Assembly (NCBI RefSeq): GCF_015319355.1
Contig: NZ_JADILU010000005.1
Span: 186,001 to 250,000, forward strand
Source: Psychroserpens luteus
GTDB lineage: Bacteria > Bacteroidota > Bacteroidia > Flavobacteriales > Flavobacteriaceae
Length of the DNA: 64,000 nt
Reading direction: 5' to 3'
The notes beneath the pieces were generated by a model. It did not search any database. It saw only the letters and a program-made list of their open reading frames with translations, and was not told where the DNA came from. This document shows positions 15,825-25,220 of the stretch, in pieces. Made by a program: the position numbers and the translations under genes. Positions within the stretch are counted from its first letter, which is position 1; each line of letters opens with the position of its first letter.

Positions 15825-16667
15825 TTAATTATTAGACAACAGTAAGTTAATGAAATTTTCATGAGCATCTACTGTTTCTGGATGTAATTTCATTGACACT
15901 ATTCCTTCTGTAGGATCGCAGTCAAAATGTTTTAGATCAGCAGTAGAATTAAGAGTTTTAAACCTATTATTTCTTAAAGGAGTTAACATGGCATCTCCCC
16001 ATTTAACTGGATAGGTTAGCTTAAATAAATATTGTTCATCCATCTTTGTTTCATTTGCAGCAGTAGCATCTTTGTTTCTAAATGTCTTTGCGTCAAAATA
16101 ATCGATTTTCCATAACTCCTTAATGCCTTTATTTAAATCAAGTTTTATTAAGGTCGAACTTATGGTACTTTGAATAATTTGCTTTATTTCTTTATCGATG
16201 GGATTATTAGAAGCCTTAAAAATGTCAAAGTTAAAATAAGTTCTTAAATCTCTTGCGTGTGTATTAATTAAAAGTTGAACGATTGGACCTTTTGTTATTA
16301 ATCGAAAAGGAACTTTAAATATCAAAACTTCTGTCGAATTAGTTTGTGTGTTATAATAACTAACTTCATTTTTATATAAGAAAGTAGCAGTTATTCCGTG
16401 TCTATTAACTGTAGTATCTAAAGTTTCTACTAATGGGTTTGTTATAGTTATACTTTTTACCCTGATGCTAGTTTCAAAAAAATAAATGTGTTTATGTAAG
16501 TAGCCAAAATTTTGATTTATAAAGCTATTAATAGTAGCTGCATTCATATTTATAGCCACAGAATTGATTATACTGTCTTTAGTTCCTGTTACACCAAAAT
16601 TTTGGTCAAGAACCTTCTTAGGAAACGCATCCAAGAGTCTGGAATAAATATTTGCAGATGAGTTCAT
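15825..16667 (-). CDS. Island 280-aa protein of unknown function
   Basis: First gene of the three-gene island operon. It has no signal peptide, no membrane segment and no motif I recognise. Predicted alternating beta strands and helices; conserved-looking stretches include NFGYLHKHIYFFETSIRV, KVPFRLITKGPIVQLLI and LTYPVKWGDAMLTPL. It may be the sensor or regulator of the module, inferred only from position and from lacking enzyme motifs. Start ATG 16665-16667 is followed by NSSANIYSRLLDAF; no strong promoter consensus lies upstream. Confidence 0.75.
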   Translation of the reverse strand: MNSSANIYSRLLDAFPKKVLDQNFGVTGTKDSIINSVAINMNAATINSFINQNFGYLHKHIYFFETSIRVKSITITNPLVETLDTTVNRHGITATFLYKNEVSYYNTQTNSTEVLIFKVPFRLITKGPIVQLLINTHARDLRTYFNFDIFKASNNPIDKEIKQIIQSTISSTLIKLDLNKGIKELWKIDYFDAKTFRNKDATAANETKMDEQYLFKLTYPVKWGDAMLTPLRNNRFKTLNSTADLKHFDCDPTEGIVSMKLHPETVDAHENFINLLLSNN

Positions 16668-17035
16668 CTAATGTAGTAAGTCGTTAGTTTTGAATCGCAT
16701 GAGTGATCAATAAGTTTTATCATCAAGAAATTTAAATGTAGTATATTTTCAATATTAAGTGATTGTGGAATTCCATAAATCTTATTAATTTAAATTAATT
16801 ATAAATAAGAAACTGAAGTTTCATCATTTGTCAATATAAGTATTTTGGTAAAGTAAATATTAAATTTCCACCGCCATTCAAGCCTTTATCAAAGTAGTTC
16901 TATTATCACCTTGTATTATAATATGAGTCTAATACTGCAATGTGTTGGATCTACTAAAAGTAAGATAATTATACTTTTGACAGAAAACATCAAGCTTTTC
17001 AAGGTCTTTAAAGAAAGAGTTCGATAATTGGGTCA
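16668..17035. other. Gene-free right flank of island
   Basis: About 370 bp between the operon start and the right att copy. I see no open frame of note, no exact TAnnTTTG promoter with a -33 box, and no hairpin of note. It must contain the promoter of the three-gene operon; a TACATTTA on the minus strand near 16735-16742 is the closest candidate. Confidence 0.4.
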
Positions 17036-17059
17036 CCTTGAGTACAAAAAAAGGCTTCA
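17036..17059 (+). repeat. attR-like direct repeat
   Basis: 24 bp identical to the tRNA-Leu 3' end copy at 13253-13276, but not preceded by the rest of the tRNA. It runs directly into the native terminator hairpin. Confidence 0.85.
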
Positions 17060-17079
17060 ATTTAAATTGAAGCCTTTTT
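17048..17079. terminator. Original tRNA-Leu terminator, now at the island's right end
   Basis: A perfect 16-bp inverted repeat (AAAAAGGCTTCAATTT and its complement, no spacer) with T-tracts on both strands. It stops the minus-strand DUF3857 gene 5 bp upstream and, before the insertion, would have stopped the plus-strand tRNA-Leu. Confidence 0.85.
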
Positions 17080-17083
17080 ATTT

Positions 17084-19048
17084 TTATTCTGTTTCCAATA
17101 CCAGCGTGACCTTATTAAAATCTGCAGCACTATTAATCACAGTTCGATATTCTTCGTAAAGACTTGTGTCTACATGATTCATTCTGTAATGCTCATCTGC
17201 TGTGATGGTAAGCACATTTTCGTTTAATTCATAATATGAATCAAAGCTTAAAAGCGTTTCTCCACCTTTTTTGTATTCGTTTTTGATATTGATATCATCG
17301 AGGTTTGCAATTTTATAACCTTCAGGAATTGTAATATTTATAGTTCTAAAATAACTACGTTGAAACTCGCCTTCTACTGGCAATTTACGTTCCTTTTCTT
17401 GATATAATTCTTGTTGTCTTCCGATTAAATCACCAACATTAAACAATTGTTTTCTGCCTGCATTTTCTACAAACTTGTTAGATGTGAATTCTACAATGAA
17501 TTGAATTGGCTTTATTCCGAAGAGATTCGAATTTTTATTATTTATAGTTTTGCTTACAATCTCTGCATCTTCATCCAGGTTTTTAGCAAAACCCTCTATA
17601 ATTTCTTTTTCATTTTCTGGCTTAATCAAATCCATATAAGGATGAATAAACATCCCATAATACCCACTCATTGATCGATCTAATTTAACATGTGTCTTAG
17701 AAATATCTTCGTCATCAAATGTGACATCAATAACCATTTTATCAACGTTTTGATCTGCTGTAATAGGCTTGATATATTTCACTTTTGCTACTGCAGATTT
17801 AAAATCTCCTATCACAACTTCTTTGATACTCAACCCATAGGTATCTGTGAGGTATGCTGGCGGATAACCGTAACGCGAATCATTTTCGCTTGGCGAGAGG
17901 TATTTTTTAGTCTTCGGAAAATAGAAAAGTGCATCTTGTAAAAAATTGTTTGCCTCAAACTCTTCATCAAATCGCATGTACTCACGACTACAAGTGTAAA
18001 TGAATTCAACTTTTATATCCAATTGATTAAAAATAGCTGTGTATAATTTAATAGCACCTCTTTCATTTGTTACTTTATCTTTTACAATATCTAACAAATT
18101 AGACAGTTTTTCTCCATTAGAATTCGCGACAAAAATATTTGTTTTGATGTACGTTTCTATAGCTCTTATCTTCGTATCAATATCATCTTCTTTTTTATAA
18201 TCTATGTTTTTTAGGAATTTTTTAAGTTCTGAAATTTCTTTTTTTGAAAGCTCTTCATTATAAAAATCATAAATATTTTGAGCTACGTTTGCGTATGAAC
18301 TAATATCCTTAACTCTACCTGCTACATTAGCATCTAAAGCATAAATTAAAAACTTTTTATCTGCTGTATATGCAGCCATTTCTTCTTCTTCTAATAATTC
18401 TATGGTATCTAGTTTGAGGAAATAGTGTTTTTTATCTTCGGAAATTGAATCGTTAACAACTTCATCTAAACCATTAAAACTTTTGAATTTAAACAATAAA
18501 TTTGATGGCGAATACAAATCAAACTCTACATTATTTCTTGTATAGTCAGATTGAAGTGTGATACGTTTACCTTTATAACTTGGGTATCGATTAACAACAT
18601 AGATATACTCGATGAAGCTTCCTTTTTCTACACCTTCAAAAGCGAAATACTTGTAGGTTCTTTCAGTTTCAGAATCTGTAGCTGTTAAAATTTTTGATTC
18701 GTCCAAATTGATCACTTCACCTTTTGCGGTAATTACTCTTGCTTTATTGACTACTAATTTAGATTCAGAATCATAAGGCAAATACACTTTATTGAATGCT
18801 TCTATTTTATCATCGCTATTTAGATAATAGACTTTATGTTCTAAAAAATACTCAGTTAAATTATCTTCATCATCGAAATAAAACTCTGTAACAGTCTTTT
18901 CTTTCACTGAAGCCATATTATCATCTTCAATGCCTTGATTGGTGTATTTAGGATTCGCATCCCAATCATAAGTTTCGTAAAATGGTTGTGCATTTATTGT
19001 TGTAAAAAACGCGAAAAAGATGAGGCAAGTATTTAAAAATAATTTCAT
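17084..19048 (-). CDS. DUF3857 / transglutaminase-like protein, catalytic residues lost
   Basis: 654 residues. Signal peptide (MKLFLNTCLIFFAFFTTINA), an N-terminal DUF3857 beta domain, then a transglutaminase-like fold (TKIRAIETYIKTNIFVANSN) and a C-terminal beta domain (EGYKIANLDDINIK). At the place where the neighbouring paralogue has YGDCKD, this protein has TNERGAIKLYTAIF, so the catalytic Cys is absent, and the His and Asp positions are not recognisable either. It is therefore likely a non-enzymatic binding partner of the product of 19059-21002, to which it is linked in an operon with a 10-bp gap. Periplasmic. Its 3' end is duplicated as a pseudogene in the island. Confidence 0.85.
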   Translation of the reverse strand: MKLFLNTCLIFFAFFTTINAQPFYETYDWDANPKYTNQGIEDDNMASVKEKTVTEFYFDDEDNLTEYFLEHKVYYLNSDDKIEAFNKVYLPYDSESKLVVNKARVITAKGEVINLDESKILTATDSETERTYKYFAFEGVEKGSFIEYIYVVNRYPSYKGKRITLQSDYTRNNVEFDLYSPSNLLFKFKSFNGLDEVVNDSISEDKKHYFLKLDTIELLEEEEMAAYTADKKFLIYALDANVAGRVKDISSYANVAQNIYDFYNEELSKKEISELKKFLKNIDYKKEDDIDTKIRAIETYIKTNIFVANSNGEKLSNLLDIVKDKVTNERGAIKLYTAIFNQLDIKVEFIYTCSREYMRFDEEFEANNFLQDALFYFPKTKKYLSPSENDSRYGYPPAYLTDTYGLSIKEVVIGDFKSAVAKVKYIKPITADQNVDKMVIDVTFDDEDISKTHVKLDRSMSGYYGMFIHPYMDLIKPENEKEIIEGFAKNLDEDAEIVSKTINNKNSNLFGIKPIQFIVEFTSNKFVENAGRKQLFNVGDLIGRQQELYQEKERKLPVEGEFQRSYFRTINITIPEGYKIANLDDINIKNEYKKGGETLLSFDSYYELNENVLTITADEHYRMNHVDTSLYEEYRTVINSAADFNKVTLVLETE

Positions 19049-19058
19049 GTATTTATAT

Positions 19059-21002
19059 TTATTGTTTTTTTAGAACGATAGTGTCTTTAAAGCTTTTTTC
19101 TACAACTTTAATTGCATCACTTATTGTTTTTTGTTGCTCTGGATTAAGCGTTAGAAAATCCATTTCTAATTGATGTTTGTACACTATTGTATTAGCGATC
19201 GTTTCATAGGTAATCTTAGAGTTCATAAACTCATTTGATAATGATAAATCCTTTGGAAGATAATCTACGACGTAACCATCAGGAATTTCTAAAGTTGTCA
19301 CATAATCGTAGTAACTCTTATAGGTCACTTCAATATCATTTTCTCTATCGTCTTCAAATTTAAAATCGGTTTCGTCCTTTCTCAAATTGAGATTGATATA
19401 AATTTCGTCTCCTAATATTTTTGCATAATCATTGATATTAAATGTATAATCAATAACTAAATCTTTATCATAGTCAAACTTATTTGTTTCTGAAACTGTA
19501 TCGATTAGAAATTTATTATTCCCTTTTCGCATTTTGTAATTGTAATACTCTTTGACTTTTGCAGGAGTATTAGCATCTTCTAACTGATTAAAAAAATCAA
19601 TCTTATAATACCCAGAAATCTCAGCTTTGGTTGATCCTACTAATTCAGTATCATTTAAACGCAATGTGGTCACTTCTTTAAATGCATTTGTTTTAGCATC
19701 AACAACAGGTACATCTTTAATTTCAAACTTTGCTTCTCCATTAGAAATTAATGCTTCTTTACCTTGAATAAAAGATGAAGGCATTTCAATTGGTAAATAA
19801 CGACCAGTAGCATCTAAGAAATAGGTTTTATCATCAATTTCTATAGACAAAATCATGTGATTATCTACAATTGGTGTTGGTACATCACTATAGCTATAAG
19901 CAATCTTTCTAGTTCCTATCCATGTGAGATTACCTTCTAAACCAGCAATCTTTAACATTTCATAAAGGATGCTAGAATTATCTTTACAATCACCATATTT
20001 CTTTTTGTACACATCATTAGCCTCTCTTGGTATAAAACCACCTAAAGCATATTCAAACGCGATGTATTTTATGTTTTTTTGTGTCCAATAATAGATGGCT
20101 CTAGCTTTTTCTAAATCGGTTGTCTTATCTTTTGTCAATTCATTGACAAGATTTACTAAATTAGCATCTGGCTCACTCAAATTGATATCTTTTACCATAG
20201 AATAATACCAATCATACAATCCAGAAACATCGTTTAAAAGATTAACATTTTTATCATTTGATTTATATGATGTAATTATTGGTATGATATGAGGAAGTAC
20301 CTTAGAATAACTAGGCACATTACTTTCATACTTATGTTTAGCTACGTCTAAAATCTCCCAAGTGTAAATGATGTTGCCTCGTTTTTCTTCTTTTGTGAAC
20401 TCAATATTGTAATCTTCGGTATTAAATTCTTGAAATCTAAACTGAATGTCTTTATCTGCAACAAGCGTTACTTTTTTTTGTTTTATAGGGTAAAAATCTC
20501 CAAAATAAATCGGACTTAAAAATCTAGGATTCTTAACCACTTCAGTGTATTCTAGTTTTGTTTTACTACCTGTTGTCAAATTAGGATAAATAAAATTTAG
20601 CGATTTTGAATCATCATGAAAAGAGTCTTCCATTTCGTCTTTTTCAAGAAACTCTTCTACTTTGTGAGTTTTATATTTTCCGTCTTTATACTCATAAGAA
20701 GAAGCTTCTACAGACTCTAGTTCAAAAAAAGATGAAAATCTTAAGTTTCTTTTAGAGCCATACGTTGCAGATTCATCTAAATACAAATCCTCTTCTATAA
20801 AAGATTGCTTCACTTCTAATTCACCATCTTTGAATTGTACCGAAATTTTCACATCCTCAAGTAATCGCACAATTTTAGAATCTGGATACTTATTTTTAAT
20901 GAGATCAAACTCCTTTGTATATTGAGCAAAAGCACTTTTTGGTATAAGCACTAAAAACGCAATGCAAAGTAATGATGCTATTGATTTATTATTTAGATTC
21001 AT
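19059..21002 (-). CDS. DUF3857 / transglutaminase-like protein with intact catalytic triad
   Basis: 647 residues. Signal peptide to about residue 26 (FLVLIPKSAFAQ), DUF3857 domain with FYPIKQKKVTLVADK, then a transglutaminase core: YGDCKD (C339), NHMILSI (H382) and FLDATG (D397), the expected Cys-His-Asp triad. A beta-rich C-terminal domain follows (DGYVVDYLPKDLSL). Periplasmic or surface enzyme; in bacteria such folds can be transglutaminases, peptidases or amidases, so the reaction is open. Middle gene of a three-gene operon: its start overlaps the end of the MORN gene by 14 bp. Confidence 0.88.
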   Translation of the reverse strand: MNLNNKSIASLLCIAFLVLIPKSAFAQYTKEFDLIKNKYPDSKIVRLLEDVKISVQFKDGELEVKQSFIEEDLYLDESATYGSKRNLRFSSFFELESVEASSYEYKDGKYKTHKVEEFLEKDEMEDSFHDDSKSLNFIYPNLTTGSKTKLEYTEVVKNPRFLSPIYFGDFYPIKQKKVTLVADKDIQFRFQEFNTEDYNIEFTKEEKRGNIIYTWEILDVAKHKYESNVPSYSKVLPHIIPIITSYKSNDKNVNLLNDVSGLYDWYYSMVKDINLSEPDANLVNLVNELTKDKTTDLEKARAIYYWTQKNIKYIAFEYALGGFIPREANDVYKKKYGDCKDNSSILYEMLKIAGLEGNLTWIGTRKIAYSYSDVPTPIVDNHMILSIEIDDKTYFLDATGRYLPIEMPSSFIQGKEALISNGEAKFEIKDVPVVDAKTNAFKEVTTLRLNDTELVGSTKAEISGYYKIDFFNQLEDANTPAKVKEYYNYKMRKGNNKFLIDTVSETNKFDYDKDLVIDYTFNINDYAKILGDEIYINLNLRKDETDFKFEDDRENDIEVTYKSYYDYVTTLEIPDGYVVDYLPKDLSLSNEFMNSKITYETIANTIVYKHQLEMDFLTLNPEQQKTISDAIKVVEKSFKDTIVLKKQ

Positions 21003-24000
21003 AAATATCTCCGTTTGTATAGTATTCTGTCAGGGTGAGTTTTCCGTTTTCGTCATAATACGTTACTTCACCATGTTTTTCATTATTTAGATAATTGGTA
21101 CGTTCTTTAATATTTCCGTTAGGATAGAATTTTTCTGAAAGCCCATGTCTGTCTCCATATAACATGTTTTCTTTTAATTTTATTTTCCCATTAGGATGAT
21201 ATTCAAGATCCAAACCGTTGTACTCACCTTTTTCGTAAGTTGTATGATTTTCTAAAGTACCATCATAATAATAGGCTTTGTATTCTCCATGAATTTCTCC
21301 ATTGACATACTCCATTGTTCTTGCTGGCTTACCATTATCAAAAAATCCATCTAATCTACCAGACTCATTTTTAATTGGAATCATTTCTTTTTCGGTTCCA
21401 TCTGTACCCAAATAAGTATAACTGACTAATGTGCCATGATCGTAAATTCTAACGATTTGCAATTTCCCCTCTGGACTATAAAATTCTTTCCTACCGTGAT
21501 TTAAATCATCAACATACTCTGTAGATGTGTACAGTTTTCCATTTTCATGATATGACAACCATTTACCAGTTCTATCACCTTCATCGTACAAATAATCGTC
21601 CTCTATTTGACCAGATTGGTAGTATCGTTTTGATGACCCATCTTGATTACCATTAACGTAAGTGTCTTCATTTTTTATCTCTCCATCTTTATAATACCAT
21701 TTCCAATCACCACTCATTTGATTATTGTGATAATTGCCATCAACCGTTACTTTTCCGCAGAAACTATAATATTTATAGGGTCCATGTTTTTCACCATTTG
21801 TATAACTTGTTTCCGATTTTTTATTCCCATTTTGGTATGTAGACTCAATCTTGTATGAGGTTGAAGGTTGCTGATAAGCAAAGGTATTATATACTTCTCC
21901 TTTCTTGTCATATCTTCTTTCTGAAATGAGCATATCAAAATCATAATCTATTTGATTATCCATCGTACCATCTACATTATAATAGTATTGTGTACCATGA
22001 ATGTCTCCATTGTGGAAAAAATTAACAGCTTCAATAGTACCATCATTATAGTAATAATGCCATTCTCCTTGTTTTAAATCATCTTTAGACCACCCTTGAG
22101 TTTTTAATTGACCACTCACATAAAAATGTTGGTAGTAACTTTTATTGTCTTTAGAATCATAAGTTGTTATGCTTTTAATTTCTCCAGATTTATAGAAAGT
22201 TTTTTCTTCTCCTACAGGCTTACCTTCTTCATATTTACCTTCATCTGTTAAGACTCCATTCTCATCGTAAAACTTCCATTCTCCTACTTTACCACCTTTT
22301 ATATCATACAATCCTTCGGCAGATTTATTTCCGTTAGGATGATACCCTTCGTAGAAAAACTCTCCTCCTTTTTTACGGTTTTCAGAAAGCACCTTACCTG
22401 ACTTATCATAAAAAGTGTAACTAATTATTTCTCCTCTTCTATATTGAAAATCAGATGTAATTAAACCATCTGTATCATAAGATTTATAATCACCATCTAA
22501 CGATCCTTTTTTGTAATTGTAGTCGTTACTTAATGTACCGTCTTTGTAGTAACTTTTCCATGGTCCATCATAATAACCTTCACTAGATTGACCAACCGAT
22601 TTTTTGTTTCCGTTAGCATAAAACGACGCATAAGGACCATTTAATTCATTGTTTTTATATGCAGATTGCATTGATATTTGTCCGTTTCTATAATATTTAA
22701 TTTCATTACCATTACGCATTCCGCTTTTGAAATTAATCACAGAGTATTTTTTACCATTTGCGTAGTATTCTAGAGCATCACCTTGCACTTCATCATTTTT
22801 GTAATTGATATCAAATTCTATAACATCTTCTCCAACATCAAAATAGGCTAGGTATTTGCCTGATAATTTCCCGTTTTTAAATGTCTTTTTCTGCTTTAAT
22901 CCACCTTGTTTTAAATAGTACTTATATTCACCTTCAAACTCACCGTTTTTAGAGGTTGCCATGATATAAGGATTCCCGTTATCATAATACAATTTATTCT
23001 CACCTGTGGTTACACCAGCTTTATAAAGAGCGATTTCTTTAATAGCTCCATTGTCATGATACCAGGTCCATGCATTCTCTTTTTCTCCTTTTTTATTATA
23101 AAAACCTTCGCTCATTTTACGACCATTATTATCATAAAATGTCCAATCTCCATTTAAGGTATTATTCTTAAACATCCCTTCACCTTGAAGTACTCCTTCT
23201 TCATAGTTGAATGAAGCTTCTCGTTTTGAATTATCACTAAAAAGTTCATATAATCTAAGGACATAAGCACTAATAAATTCATCAACTTCATCTTTATTTC
23301 TTTCTATAACCTTTTTATAGTCTTCATTTTTGATACCATAGTTTAAGGTATAAGTAAAATCATTAAAATGATCATTTTCAGCTATCCATTTATAAAAAGG
23401 AATGTAATACACATCCCAAAAACCTCCATCACCTTCTATATTTTTTAATTGCTCTAATAAAGCATGATTTTGTTTAACTAAGGGGATTTCAATTTTAGTC
23501 TTTGTATCATAATCTGAATTTAACACAACCCTATTATTGATAATAAGATCAATATCCTCAAAGGCTTCATCATCTATAGAAACCTCTAAACCTTTAATGG
23601 GTTCGTTTTCATTTTTTGTAGATGCAATCTCATTCATGTACTTTAACAATGCAAAACCTCTTTCACTATCTGGCTCAATCATTAAACTCATATTGTAGCA
23701 CATTAAAGCTTGAGATATTAATTGCTGACCATAACAAATATTACCTAATTGTAAATGTGCATTTCTATGAATTGGGTTGTAGATAATCGTTTGCTGATAA
23801 GCTTTTATAGCTTCAGCTGTTTTATCAACTCTTTCATAAGCCAATCCTTTATTATACCAAATTTTTGGGTTTTTTGGAAACGTTTTTAAAGCTTCATCAT
23901 ACACCTTTATGGCCTCTTCAAAACGTTCAGTCTCTACTAAAGAAACACCTTTGTTTATATAAAAGTAGAGCTTCGATTGGCTATCACAATTTAAAGCTAG

Positions 24001-24261
24001 CCCTTCGTTTGTCACTGCTATAGCATCATCATATTTTTCTAAAAGAATATTATAATATGATTTTGAGGTTAATACAGAACAGTAAGTCGAATCATTTTTA
24101 TTGATACGATTAAGTTCTTCAAGCGCTCCTTTATAATCCTCTTTAGATGCTTTATCTACTGTAATAGCAACAACATCATCGTAAGATATAAATGGGACTT
24201 TGTCTTGGGCGTTAATCGTAAAACAAGAGCAAACAAAGGCAATAAATAATAAATATTTCAT
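20989..24261 (-). CDS. Giant TPR plus MORN-repeat secreted protein
   Basis: 1090 residues. Signal peptide (MKYLLFIAFVCSCFTINA), about four TPR motifs (residues 30-205, e.g. AIKVYDEALKTFPKNPKIWY), a linker, then roughly thirty MORN/YwqK-type repeats of about 23 residues to the C-terminus, with the pattern GxWxYYYxDGxxxxExxYxxGxxxG. MORN-variant repeats form extended beta ribbons that bind other proteins or lipids; annotation as antitoxin is a database habit and not supported here. First gene of the operon with the two transglutaminase-like genes, suggesting one periplasmic or surface assembly. The repeats make internal recombination likely. Confidence 0.88.
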   Translation of the reverse strand: MKYLLFIAFVCSCFTINAQDKVPFISYDDVVAITVDKASKEDYKGALEELNRINKNDSTYCSVLTSKSYYNILLEKYDDAIAVTNEGLALNCDSQSKLYFYINKGVSLVETERFEEAIKVYDEALKTFPKNPKIWYNKGLAYERVDKTAEAIKAYQQTIIYNPIHRNAHLQLGNICYGQQLISQALMCYNMSLMIEPDSERGFALLKYMNEIASTKNENEPIKGLEVSIDDEAFEDIDLIINNRVVLNSDYDTKTKIEIPLVKQNHALLEQLKNIEGDGGFWDVYYIPFYKWIAENDHFNDFTYTLNYGIKNEDYKKVIERNKDEVDEFISAYVLRLYELFSDNSKREASFNYEEGVLQGEGMFKNNTLNGDWTFYDNNGRKMSEGFYNKKGEKENAWTWYHDNGAIKEIALYKAGVTTGENKLYYDNGNPYIMATSKNGEFEGEYKYYLKQGGLKQKKTFKNGKLSGKYLAYFDVGEDVIEFDINYKNDEVQGDALEYYANGKKYSVINFKSGMRNGNEIKYYRNGQISMQSAYKNNELNGPYASFYANGNKKSVGQSSEGYYDGPWKSYYKDGTLSNDYNYKKGSLDGDYKSYDTDGLITSDFQYRRGEIISYTFYDKSGKVLSENRKKGGEFFYEGYHPNGNKSAEGLYDIKGGKVGEWKFYDENGVLTDEGKYEEGKPVGEEKTFYKSGEIKSITTYDSKDNKSYYQHFYVSGQLKTQGWSKDDLKQGEWHYYYNDGTIEAVNFFHNGDIHGTQYYYNVDGTMDNQIDYDFDMLISERRYDKKGEVYNTFAYQQPSTSYKIESTYQNGNKKSETSYTNGEKHGPYKYYSFCGKVTVDGNYHNNQMSGDWKWYYKDGEIKNEDTYVNGNQDGSSKRYYQSGQIEDDYLYDEGDRTGKWLSYHENGKLYTSTEYVDDLNHGRKEFYSPEGKLQIVRIYDHGTLVSYTYLGTDGTEKEMIPIKNESGRLDGFFDNGKPARTMEYVNGEIHGEYKAYYYDGTLENHTTYEKGEYNGLDLEYHPNGKIKLKENMLYGDRHGLSEKFYPNGNIKERTNYLNNEKHGEVTYYDENGKLTLTEYYTNGDIYESK

Positions 24262-24401
24262 AAGTAATTAAGTTCTATTAGGTTCTCGAATATAACATTG
24301 TAAAGTATAATATCATAGAAAAAATACGTTTTTAGAGAAAACTAAATTATCAAAGTCTATGTTTTGCGACCATTTTAATTTTCAAACTCAGTAATAAAAC
24401 G

Positions 24402-24409
24402 TAACTTTG
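24402..24409 (+). promoter_or_regulatory. Bacteroidetes -7 box upstream of HupE-like gene
   Basis: TAACTTTG, an exact TAnnTTTG match 55 bp before the ATG at 24465. The -33 position reads TTTTCAAA without a clear TTG. Confidence 0.5.
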
Positions 24410-24464
24410 GTATGACACCAACCTAACCTTACAATTTAATTATAATTACCCAAATCCAATAACT

Positions 24465-25055
24465 ATGATAGACCAATTTCTGTCAAATTTCCAAGATGGT
24501 GTTTACCATATTCTTAATATAAAAGCCTATGATCACATCTTGTTTTTAATAGTGCTTACTGTGCCTTATTTGTTTAAGGATTGGAAACGCGTATTCATTC
24601 TAATTTCTATATTCACTGCAGGTCACTGCATATCATTGGCATTAACAACTTATGATATCATAAATGTAAATCTCAAATTAATAAAGCTTTTAATCCCATT
24701 ATCCATTTTAATTGTTGCTTTATTTAATGTGTTTACTACAGGTAAAAAATCTCATGGAACAACGATTGGCTTAGTGTTTTTTGCCACTTTGTTTTTTGGT
24801 TTAATTCATGGCCTAGGTTTTGTAAACACTTTTGAAGCTATGATTTCTTCTTCGGAAAACAAACTACTTGCACTTTTAGAAATTGGCTTAGGCATTGAAG
24901 TAGGACAATTATTTGTAGCTTTTATCATTCTCTTTTTAAGCTTTCTATGTCAAACTATTTTTAGGTTCTCAAAGCGTGATTGGGTTATGGTAACCTCTGC
25001 AATTGTGGTTGGCTTTGTATTGCCTATGCTCATTAAGAGTGACTTATTTTCTTAA
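24465..25055 (+). CDS. HupE/UreJ-like membrane protein
   Basis: 196 residues with six hydrophobic segments. Family-type polar motifs sit in the helices: YDHILFLI (GxDHxLF position), FTAGHCISLAL and GLIHGLGFVNTF. HupE/UreJ proteins are associated with nickel or cobalt transport for hydrogenase and urease, but no hydrogenase or urease gene is here, and flavobacterial members are of uncertain substrate. Inner membrane. Stands alone, with its own -7 box and a 165-bp gap before the next gene. Confidence 0.8.
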   Translation: MIDQFLSNFQDGVYHILNIKAYDHILFLIVLTVPYLFKDWKRVFILISIFTAGHCISLALTTYDIINVNLKLIKLLIPLSILIVALFNVFTTGKKSHGTTIGLVFFATLFFGLIHGLGFVNTFEAMISSSENKLLALLEIGLGIEVGQLFVAFIILFLSFLCQTIFRFSKRDWVMVTSAIVVGFVLPMLIKSDLFS

Positions 25056-25220
25056 AAAAAGTGTTTACGACATATCTTTTGAAACATCTTAAACGTTATG
25101 AAAGTCTTAAAACGCTACTTAGCTTTTTAATAATTATTACATTTGGAATATAGTACAGATTTAAACCTTAATGGTTGAGTTGATATTTCCGAAGAAAAAC
25201 AACAACGCTAAACCTAGATA

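Larger units (their letters stand above)
13253..17059. mobile_element. tRNA-Leu-integrated genomic island, two units, no integrase
   Basis: A perfect 24-bp direct repeat starting CCTTGAGTAC and ending in GGCTTCA spans the tRNA 3' end and the start of its terminator: left copy 13253-13276, right copy 17036-17059. Only the right copy is followed by the intact terminator hairpin that would have served the tRNA. A third, degraded copy (CTTGAGTAATAAAAAGGCT, 14975-14993) lies inside and is followed by a decayed terminator and a pseudogene copy of the 3' end of the gene at 17084-19048. The enclosed genes are AT-rich, unfamiliar, and lack the CTTCGGAA word common elsewhere. This is the structure left by site-specific integration at a tRNA gene, probably twice. 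No recombinase gene is visible, so movement would need a helper in trans. Confidence 0.8.

Noticed and set aside
13262-17035. Integrase, transposase or phage gene in the island
   Set aside because: All frames over 60 codons were considered; none shows recombinase, transposase or phage structural motifs.
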